DNA of 64,000 bases from a bacterium OM1 bin76 (GTDB lineage Bacteria > Actinomycetota > Acidimicrobiia > Spongiisociales > ZC4RG35). This document shows, piece after piece, positions 7,930 to 14,590 of this stretch. A program made the translations under genes and the position numbers. The stretch covers positions 91,925 through 155,924 of the forward strand of contig MPNA01000005.1 in assembly GCA_002238785.1 (NCBI GenBank), read 5' to 3'. A model generated the notes under the pieces. The model was given only the letters and a program-made list of their open reading frames with translations. It was not told the origin of the DNA and ran no database searches. The number at the start of each line of letters is the position of its first letter. The first letter of the stretch is position 1.

Positions 7930-9921
7930 CTACTTTCCGCGCCTCCACCAGCGTTGCTTCGACCGCAGGGATCGGCCGAGGAAACTCTCCAGGCTCTTTC
8001 TGTGCAGAACCGTTCGGTCGCCGCCGCTGGCGGCTTCGTCGATGAGGGTGGATGGCAGGTCGTCCCAGGCGAAGGCGCGCCTGCCGAAGGCATCCCTCTG
8101 TTCCCAGACGATCACGTTGTTCCCGTCGATGGTCCAACCGGTCGGATTGTCGCCCTCCCTCTTGGCGTAGGCCGATGTCCTCAGCAGGGCGAGGACCCGG
8201 TCTCTCACCCGGTCGTAGCGCTGGTCGGCGTAATCAAGCCAGGTGGCTTCCCGGCACCAGTGCGGCAGGGAACCCTCGGCCGCCTCTGCCAGGATGGTCC
8301 CGAGCACTGACGACGATACCGACAACCAGTCCTCGGGAAGACGGTCCTCTTCCAGGCGGGCCATGACATCGGTCAGATAGCGCCTGTACAGATGCCCGGT
8401 CAGCCCTCTTCGGATTTGCTGGACATCACCTTGGAGGGTTTGCCGGAGACCCTCCTTGTGAGCGGGGAGGGCGGTGGTGGTGTAGATCATCATGCTGCGT
8501 TTTGCGATCTCATCCGGAAAGGAGTGCGGCTCGGCGTTCATCGACAGGACGAACCCCGGATACTCGGCCACCGAGGGCGGCAACTCGTCTTTGATCATGT
8601 CCTTGCCGTGCTGGTTGAAGGCTCTCCGGCCCACATCGTCGAAGACCACCGGGTGACGCCGGTAGGCGTGCTGCAGGCCGCGCAACTGAGCGGTCGTGAA
8701 TCCCCTCTTGTCGACCGTGTGGGGGCGACCGAACATGGAGGTCGTCAAGGTGTCCACCAGGCTGGTCTTGCCGCAATTGGACTTGCCGAAGATGATGGCG
8801 AAGCTGGGATAGCGAACCACGTCACTGTCCCGCAGATGCGCCAGCGAACGTAGATCACAGATGAAGGGCGAGAAGTACAGCCAGGCCATCAGAGTGAAAT
8901 AGTCACGCTGGAGAGTGGGCACGTCACCCTCGAACGCCCCCTCGTAGTTGCCGAAGAAGTCAAGGATGAGCCGGGCGTCGGCGCGGACCGAGGCGTCGTC
9001 CCAACTCAGGGGGAAGTCCTCTCCCGACAGCACCGCCCTACTGCCGGCTCTGTCCAGGGAGAAATGGCGACTGTCCGCCTCGTCGCTCGATTTGACCAGC
9101 CGAATGCGGCTCAACTCCCTTTTGACGATCGGGGTGACCCTCTGCTTTCCGGCCCGGAAGGTCGGGATGGCCGCAGCCAGGCGCGGCTTCAACACCGCAG
9201 CCACCTTTTCGATCCGCTCCATCTGCACCGGCGCCGACACCTCGACGTCGGCCGGATCGGGCGCCTCGATGATCACGGTGGCTTGGTCGTCCGACAGCAC
9301 CGGGGCATCCGTCACCTCGATCTCGGCTTGGACTATTCGCTCCTTCGGAAGCGGAATCTCATCGGCGCCTGTATCACGGATGGCGTCGAACATGCGGCTG
9401 TAATGACTCCACGCCGCGTCGTCGTTGTCGAACACCACCAGGGTCTCGGGCTGGATACCGGAGAAGGCTCGCTCCGACAGGTTGGCCGAGCCCACTATGA
9501 CCCGTGTGCCGCGCCCGCCCGACAACAGATACAGCTTGGCGTGGGCCACGTACTGGCGCAGCACCCAGAACCTGGCCTGTCCCTCGGCGACTTTCTCCAG
9601 GATGCGCCGGTGTCGTTCATCCCGTAGGCCCATGATGGCCGCCCGGGTCTGTCCGGTCACCACCTTTTGGAAGGCGAGCACATCCAGGAAGTTCCCGAGC
9701 ACCCCCTCGCTTCCGAACACGCACTCGAAGCTCTCGAAAGTAAAGTCGTCGAGCATCCTGACCACGGCCGAACTGCTGGCCGAGTAGGTAAGGACCCGAA
9801 GACTCTCGTATCCTTCGAACAGCGACCAGTCGAACTTCTCCTCGTCCACGAACCGCGCTCGCACCACCCGCAGACCGGCGCCGTCATCGAGCCCGAGAGT
9901 CTGGGATTGGGCGGGGAACAC
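7930..9921 (-). CDS. PLD-type nuclease fused to SF3/AAA-like ATPase (candidate defence protein)
   Basis: The 663-residue protein has two recognisable parts. Residues about 1-195 form a phospholipase-D-like nuclease with one HKD motif: H127-x-K129 and GSANLS at 144-149, followed by E159. The usual Asp after the lysine is Ser134. One motif per chain implies dimerisation. Residues about 330-500 form a P-loop ATPase with Walker A GKSNCGKTS (379-387), Walker B HPVVFDDV (D428, D429), a sensor-like FVLSMNAEP (457-465) and a candidate arginine finger R475. The layout recalls SF3 helicases. A linker (200-300) and a C-terminal domain complete it. The start is GTG, 12 bases after an AGGAGG. Family knowledge links PLD nuclease-NTPase fusions to DNA processing and phage defence. 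The exact role is inferred. No methylase lies nearby. Confidence 0.8.
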   Translation of the reverse strand: MFPAQSQTLGLDDGAGLRVVRARFVDEEKFDWSLFEGYESLRVLTYSASSSAVVRMLDDFTFESFECVFGSEGVLGNFLDVLAFQKVVTGQTRAAIMGLRDERHRRILEKVAEGQARFWVLRQYVAHAKLYLLSGGRGTRVIVGSANLSERAFSGIQPETLVVFDNDDAAWSHYSRMFDAIRDTGADEIPLPKERIVQAEIEVTDAPVLSDDQATVIIEAPDPADVEVSAPVQMERIEKVAAVLKPRLAAAIPTFRAGKQRVTPIVKRELSRIRLVKSSDEADSRHFSLDRAGSRAVLSGEDFPLSWDDASVRADARLILDFFGNYEGAFEGDVPTLQRDYFTLMAWLYFSPFICDLRSLAHLRDSDVVRYPSFAIIFGKSNCGKTSLVDTLTTSMFGRPHTVDKRGFTTAQLRGLQHAYRRHPVVFDDVGRRAFNQHGKDMIKDELPPSVAEYPGFVLSMNAEPHSFPDEIAKRSMMIYTTTALPAHKEGLRQTLQGDVQQIRRGLTGHLYRRYLTDVMARLEEDRLPEDWLSVSSSVLGTILAEAAEGSLPHWCREATWLDYADQRYDRVRDRVLALLRTSAYAKREGDNPTGWTIDGNNVIVWEQRDAFGRRAFAWDDLPSTLIDEAASGGDRTVLHRKSLESFLGRSLRSKQRWWRRGK

Positions 9922-9930
9922 TCGGGTTGA

Positions 9931-9999
9931 TTACCTCCTGGTCTTCCTGCACACCGCGGCGTGACGTTCACGGTGTCCTTTGATCTTCATCCGCAGCAT
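9931..9999 (-). CDS. 22-residue leader ORF overlapping the ribosome-binding site of the nuclease-ATPase gene
   Basis: ATG at 9999 opens a basic peptide (MLRMKIKGHRERHAAVCRKT then Arg-Arg) that ends TAA at 9931-9933. Its last two codons are AGG AGG, the same six bases that form the Shine-Dalgarno of the large gene. An AGGGA lies upstream of its ATG. Translation of the leader would put a terminating ribosome on that site. This could be chance, as short frames are common. Confidence 0.3.
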   Translation of the reverse strand: MLRMKIKGHRERHAAVCRKTRR

Positions 10000-10030
10000 T
10001 CGACGTCCCTATGCTCGGCCACCCGGCAGG

Positions 10031-10043
10031 TATCCAAAGGATA
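10031..10043. promoter_or_regulatory. Short dyad TATCCAAAGGATA upstream of the nuclease-ATPase leader
   Basis: A perfect 5-bp inverted repeat with a 3-bp spacer lies in the 151-bp gap before the nuclease-ATPase gene. It could be a repressor half-site pair or part of a promoter. No good -35/-10 pair was identified. Confidence 0.25.
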
Positions 10044-10072
10044 GATTCGTGGCAGCATCGGGGACTGTCGGG

Positions 10073-10633
10073 TCAGGTGGAGGGATGGCGGGGTTTGGAC
10101 AGGACCCTGCGGACCATCGGCTCGAAGAACTCCAGTGGCTCGGTGGGATAGTCGGGGTCGAATGAGACCTGGTCGTAATCGGCGCAGAACTGCACGGTCC
10201 GTTCGTAAAGAGGGTGGTCGCGGTACCGGTCCCGGGCGTCGGGATCACGGTCGTAGTGATGGGCGTAGTACTTCTCCTGAAAGATCCCGTGGTACTTGAC
10301 GATCCAGTAGTTCTCCTCCGAGACGTAGGGACGCAACAGAGCAGCCGCAACCTCGGAGTGATTGGCGGGACTCAGCACATCGCCGATGTCATGCAACAGC
10401 GTCACCACTACCATCTCCTCATCCTCTCCGGCCCGATAGGCGCGGGTGGCCGCCTGCAACGAGTGACCCAGACGGGTGATCTGGTAACCGGTGTGCTCAT
10501 CCATCGAGCGGAGCCACTGCAGTACCCGATCGGGGAATTCGTCCAACTCCTCCTGCTCATACTCGGACAGGAGCGCATAATCCTCGGCCGTACCGTCCGA
10601 CATCTTGGTGAAAGAAACCGTTCCGTCCATCAA
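10073..10633 (-). CDS. HD-domain protein, PhnZ/MIOX-like (possible diiron oxygenase or phosphohydrolase)
   Basis: The 186-residue protein carries an HD core: RLGHSLQAATRA supplies the first histidine, VTLLHDIGDVLSPANHSEVAA the HD pair and following His, and IVKYHGIFQEKYYAHH further histidines. This extra-histidine pattern and the SFDPDYPTEPLEFFEP ending resemble the mixed-valent diiron HD oxygenases (phosphonate PhnZ/TmpB type, inositol oxygenase-like) more than simple phosphohydrolases. It starts 9 bases after the stop of the DMT transporter gene and is probably the last gene of the minus-strand catabolic operon. Its substrate cannot be inferred. Confidence 0.7.
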   Translation of the reverse strand: MMDGTVSFTKMSDGTAEDYALLSEYEQEELDEFPDRVLQWLRSMDEHTGYQITRLGHSLQAATRAYRAGEDEEMVVVTLLHDIGDVLSPANHSEVAAALLRPYVSEENYWIVKYHGIFQEKYYAHHYDRDPDARDRYRDHPLYERTVQFCADYDQVSFDPDYPTEPLEFFEPMVRRVLSKPRHPST

Positions 10634-10642
10634 ACCACTCCT

Positions 10643-11701
10643 TCAAACCACTCCTTTTTGGGAAGACCCCCGGTGGAGGTCGTCAACCGCCTCCTTCCCA
10701 ACCCGCATTTTATTGCCGGATCCCCGGCCCTCAGAAGAGGGACGTCTGGAGTTGCTTTGCGACCGCGATCTCAGCTTCGGGCGGCCGTGGAGCGTCAAGC
10801 CTCCTAAGACCACCACCGCGATGCCAGCGGTTTGCATCCAAGTCAGACTCTCTCCCAGCACCAGCCACGCCACTCCGGAGGATACGACCGGTTGAGCGGT
10901 GAGGACTGTCCCCACCGTGCCCGGACCGGCGCGGGCCACCGCGGCGATTTCCAGCAGAATGCCGGCAGCGCTGGCCGCCGCGGCCAAGCCCAGCACCAAC
11001 CACTTCGAAATCGGCAGGTCGATGGGCCCTATCCCGGAGATCGGCAGTATCAGCATCGCGGCGGAGACCCTCATCCACACCCCGATGGTCACCGGCGGGA
11101 GGCCACCCAGGCGATCCACCAAGAGCAGATAGCCCCCCATGAACACTGCCGAGCCGACACCGGCGACGATGCCGATCGGGTCGGCCCGTTCCCAAGTCCA
11201 GGTCTCGGTCGCCAGGGAAACGCCCAGGCAGACGATGGCCGCCGCGGCCCACGCCCGCAACGGCACGGGAACGCTCTGTTTCACCCGCGTCCAGATGAGC
11301 ACAGTAGGAACCATGATGAACGCGAACGTGGCCGAAGGACCCGGACCGAGACGGGCGAGGCTCACGTAATACAGCACCGTCGCCGCTACGACGCACGACC
11401 CCAGAAGCAGCAGTGTTCCCAGGCGACCACGCGGGTGCAGAGCCTTCCTCCACCACCCGATGACCATGAAGATCACAAATCCCGCCAGGTTCATCCGGAA
11501 GGTCAACTCCAAAGTGGTGTGGTGCGAGAAGAGGTCGAACACGGCCACCGAGACCACAGCGAACAGGACCGTGGAGAGGGCCGCCATGGCCATCCCCTTC
11601 CCCGCGTGGGGACGGACATAAGACTCGGTGGGTCGGATGGACCCTGCGGCCTGGGCTGCCACGTGGCTGGTCTTTTTTATGGGTAGGGCTCCTTGGCCCA
11701 C
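10643..11701 (-). CDS. EamA/DMT-family membrane transporter
   Basis: The frame predicts about ten hydrophobic helices in the two-fold EamA arrangement, for example LSTVLFAVVSVAVFDLF, LLLLGSCVVAATVLYYVSL and a second half ending TAQPVVSSGVAWLVLGESLT, the characteristic end of an EamA repeat. Family members move metabolites or amino-acid-like compounds across the inner membrane, often outward. The listed start is GTG; an ATG at 11596 directly before the first helix, preceded by GGGGAAGGGG, is a reasonable alternative. The C-terminal 50 residues are basic and cytoplasmic. Its place behind ygfK suggests export or uptake of a purine-pathway product. Confidence 0.8.
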   Translation of the reverse strand: MGQGALPIKKTSHVAAQAAGSIRPTESYVRPHAGKGMAMAALSTVLFAVVSVAVFDLFSHHTTLELTFRMNLAGFVIFMVIGWWRKALHPRGRLGTLLLLGSCVVAATVLYYVSLARLGPGPSATFAFIMVPTVLIWTRVKQSVPVPLRAWAAAAIVCLGVSLATETWTWERADPIGIVAGVGSAVFMGGYLLLVDRLGGLPPVTIGVWMRVSAAMLILPISGIGPIDLPISKWLVLGLAAAASAAGILLEIAAVARAGPGTVGTVLTAQPVVSSGVAWLVLGESLTWMQTAGIAVVVLGGLTLHGRPKLRSRSQSNSRRPSSEGRGSGNKMRVGKEAVDDLHRGSSQKGVV

Positions 11702-11758
11702 ACCGGGGACGACGCCTGTCGGCCCGTTGCGGACTCGGCTGGTTAAGAACCCTATCGG

Positions 11759-13546
11759 CTAGGTCGACAGTTCCTCGGGGCGAAGCGGTAGGCCCTCCGC
11801 GCCGTTGAGCATGGCGGTGAGCGGGGCCACCTCCGTCTCCCAGCCGGGACTGGCCAGGATTCCCAAACGGTCGGCGGTCGGAGTGAGGAAGAAGCCCTGC
11901 TCCTGGTCGGCTTCGAATCGGTCTCGATCCACGAACAGCCTCGGTTTGATCACCGCAGGATCGCCTACCTCCGGGCAGAAGGTCAGGCAGTTCCCACACT
12001 CGTTGCACAACTCGGCCAGTATGAAGTATTGCCACCGGTCGGTCATCTCGTCCTTGAGTTCCGGCACGGTCGCCAACCGGATCACCGCATCGTTGGGACA
12101 GACGGTGACACAGAAATTGCAGGCCACGCACCCCCACATCTGCAACTCCTTGTCCAAGGCTCGAGGTAGCTTCTCATTGCCCGACAGGTGGTAGTTGCCG
12201 GTGTCACTGCCCTCGGTCATAGCCATGACGTGCGCCTCCACCGGACCTCGGTACCCGGCAGCCTGTGCCTCCTGCCACTTGTGACGGTGCCAGGACCCCA
12301 GGTCGGTTGCCCCGACTCTTCGCATATCTATCGCCAGGCGGTTGAGCATCGGCGCCAGGCGACCGTAGCCGCCCGGTTTGAGCAGGTCCGAACAGACGGT
12401 GACCGGCGCCACTCCCATCCCCAGGGTGTCAGTGAGGTTGTCCTTGCTGACCCCGGCCGAGAAGCTCACTTGAACATCGCCGCCATGGCCTGCAAGATTG
12501 AAGACCCCCGGTAGGGCACAGATCAACTCGTCCAGCAAGGTCGAGGTGATCACATGCAGCGGCGGTCCGGACAGATACATGGGATCGTCGGGCATCCAGC
12601 CCTTGTCGTTGCCCACCACCAGGGTGTTGCTCAGCTTGATCCCGAACTTCCTGCCGTGCCGACGGGCGAACTCCCGCAGGCCCCCGATCAACTCCAGGCC
12701 CTGGTCGAACTGCAGGTCGTCAACGAAGGCCTGCGGCAGCAGCGGGATATGGTCGTACCCGAGCCTTTCGTGGAGGATCTCCTGCACCCGGGCGATGCCC
12801 AGCAGGGTCGGATTGAGTTTCACGATCACATCGCACTCGTGCCGGGTCATCAGGTGTTTGGTGATGGCGTCGATCTCATGGGGAGGGCACCCATGGAATG
12901 TCGAGAGCGTAACCGTGTCAGCAATCCGGGAAGGGAAGTCAAGATCTCGAAGATGGGCAAACGGCTCGGGTATCTGGGGTCGGAAGGAGTCGATCCGGGC
13001 CTTGGCGTTCTTCATCTCCACGATGAAGTCAGACACCTTCTTGGTGGAGATCCCTTCAAGGTCATACCCCACGGACATGTCGAAGACGTAAGACCCCGGG
13101 TCGGGACCCACAATCTCGGCCACCGGTTCCCAGTTGGCGAGAATCTGGATCATCATCCAGGCCTTCACGTACTCGATCAAGGACTCCTCCACCCGCAGTT
13201 CCTGGCTCCACTCGATGTTGTAGCCGATAGTCTGCATATCGATGCAGGGCCGGCCGATCTCCAACCGGTCGAGCACCTGGACCGTCTTCAATTCGAACAG
13301 CCGCGAACCGCCCAGCCACGACAGCACAATGTTCTGGGCCATCTGGCTGTGCGGCCCCGCCGCAGGGCCGATCGGAGAGGCGCAGGGACGTCCCAGAAAT
13401 GAAAAGCTCAAGTCAAGATCGGGTGGCCTCTTCCAGATCCTGGCCTTGAGAAGATCAAAGATCCGCTGCCGGGACTGCCACTCGGAAGCCACCCTCCCCA
13501 ACAGCAGATCCAATGGATATGGAGTTAATGGATCGGCGCCGGACAT
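11759..13546 (-). CDS. ygfK: YgfK-like Fe-S protein (short form) of the selenium-dependent hydroxylase cluster
   Basis: The 595-residue protein starts at an ATG preceded by AAGGAAGGAAG. Residues about 1-440 are like the dihydroorotate dehydrogenase-type domain of YgfK (CIDMQTIGYNIEWSQELRVEES, TLSTFHGCPPHEID, IVKLNPTLLG). The C-terminus is an eight-iron ferredoxin domain with C473-x2-C476-x2-C479-x3-C483 and C514-x2-C517-x2-C520-x3-C524. Known YgfK proteins are near 1000 residues and include a flavin/NAD(P) reductase segment that is absent here. It lies with xanthine-dehydrogenase-like and ssnA-like genes, the conserved neighbourhood of YgfK, and probably passes electrons to or from the molybdenum enzyme. 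The biochemical role of the family remains poorly defined. Confidence 0.82.
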   Translation of the reverse strand: MSGADPLTPYPLDLLLGRVASEWQSRQRIFDLLKARIWKRPPDLDLSFSFLGRPCASPIGPAAGPHSQMAQNIVLSWLGGSRLFELKTVQVLDRLEIGRPCIDMQTIGYNIEWSQELRVEESLIEYVKAWMMIQILANWEPVAEIVGPDPGSYVFDMSVGYDLEGISTKKVSDFIVEMKNAKARIDSFRPQIPEPFAHLRDLDFPSRIADTVTLSTFHGCPPHEIDAITKHLMTRHECDVIVKLNPTLLGIARVQEILHERLGYDHIPLLPQAFVDDLQFDQGLELIGGLREFARRHGRKFGIKLSNTLVVGNDKGWMPDDPMYLSGPPLHVITSTLLDELICALPGVFNLAGHGGDVQVSFSAGVSKDNLTDTLGMGVAPVTVCSDLLKPGGYGRLAPMLNRLAIDMRRVGATDLGSWHRHKWQEAQAAGYRGPVEAHVMAMTEGSDTGNYHLSGNEKLPRALDKELQMWGCVACNFCVTVCPNDAVIRLATVPELKDEMTDRWQYFILAELCNECGNCLTFCPEVGDPAVIKPRLFVDRDRFEADQEQGFFLTPTADRLGILASPGWETEVAPLTAMLNGAEGLPLRPEELST

Positions 13547-13572
13547 GTTTACAACTTCCTTCCTTTTATGTC

Positions 13573-14589
13573 TTACAGACGGGCATGAAGACGGGCGGCC
13601 TGCTCGGCGGCCTTGGCCCGCACCTCATCGGGATCGACCCGGGTGGCCCGACCCTCCTCCAAGACCACCTCACCCCCGACCTCCACGCGAAGGGGCCGGA
13701 CCCCCGGAGTGAACGCCAGATGCCAGGGACCCATGGGGGCGTACGACCAGATCACTCGGTCCTCCCTGGCTTCGGGGAACAACTCCCACCCTGTCTCCAG
13801 CCAGGACCAAGCTGTCTCGGGAGAGGCCGTCACATCATCTTCTCGCATCCGCAGGTAGGCGGCTCGGAACGCCCCCAGCATGTCGCCTCCGATCCCGTCG
13901 GTCCCAAGGGCCACCCGGTTGGGGAACCTGACCGGCCGCGCATACCCCACCCCGTTGTTCAGATTGGACTCAGGATTGTGCAGAATGGTCCCTGCCAACT
14001 CCCGGTCGAGGTGGACACAGTGGGCCAGCAGCCAGTCATCCCGTGACCTTGCCTCCAGACGTCGCCCCGCGTCGAGATCCTCGACTCCCTCCGCCACATG
14101 GATGTGCACCCCCACTCCCAAGTCCTCGGCGAGGCCACACACCGCCTCCAGGGTGTCATCGGACAGGGTGAAGCAGGCGTGAGCGCCCACCCATCCTCTG
14201 CCGCCCTCCGATAGAAACCGACGGTTCTCCTCCAAGCCCCGGCGGGCGCCATCGGGTCCGTGTCTGTCGGTGACCTCATAGGCACAGGCCACCCTAACCC
14301 CCACCTCGGCACAGGCATCGGCAATCAGGCTGAGAGACCCCTCTATCGCCGAAGGGGAGGCATGATGGTCCACAATGGCAGTGGTTCCCCGCTCCAGGGC
14401 CTCCAGGGCGCCCAACTTGGCCGACCAATAGACCATGTCGTCGTCGAGGGCGACATCCAACCGCCACCACACCTGCTCCAGAATCTCCCCGAAGCTGTGT
14501 GCAACGCGGGGAGGAGCGGGCATACCCCGCGCCAGAGCCGAGTAAAGGTGATGATGAGCGCACACCAGCCCGGGAGTTTCCCGGCCCAT
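13573..14589 (-). CDS. ssnA: SsnA-like amidohydrolase, N-terminally short
   Basis: I start the gene at the ATG at 14589, one base after the stop of the preceding dehydrogenase gene; frames further upstream overlap that gene and lack similarity. Metal and active-site landmarks are present: CAHHHLYSALARGM (HxH), VHIHVAEG, LAHCVHLD and ALGTDGIGGDM. SsnA proteins are about 440 residues and begin with 50-60 residues of beta-sandwich that are missing here, so the chain begins directly at the first metal-binding strand. The C-terminal sandwich strands (PLRVEVGGEVVLEEG) remain. The protein may be impaired or the fold rearranged. SsnA-type enzymes act in purine and selenium-linked catabolism, probably hydrolysing a guanine-like or ring-opened intermediate. 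Confidence 0.75.
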   Translation of the reverse strand: MGRETPGLVCAHHHLYSALARGMPAPPRVAHSFGEILEQVWWRLDVALDDDMVYWSAKLGALEALERGTTAIVDHHASPSAIEGSLSLIADACAEVGVRVACAYEVTDRHGPDGARRGLEENRRFLSEGGRGWVGAHACFTLSDDTLEAVCGLAEDLGVGVHIHVAEGVEDLDAGRRLEARSRDDWLLAHCVHLDRELAGTILHNPESNLNNGVGYARPVRFPNRVALGTDGIGGDMLGAFRAAYLRMREDDVTASPETAWSWLETGWELFPEAREDRVIWSYAPMGPWHLAFTPGVRPLRVEVGGEVVLEEGRATRVDPDEVRAKAAEQAARLHARL

Positions 14590-14590
14590 G

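Noticed and set aside
10731..12137. 468-codon minus-strand frame
   Set aside because: It overlaps both the DMT transporter and ygfK genes in another frame and has the Arg/Gly/Pro-rich composition of a shadow frame in GC-rich DNA.
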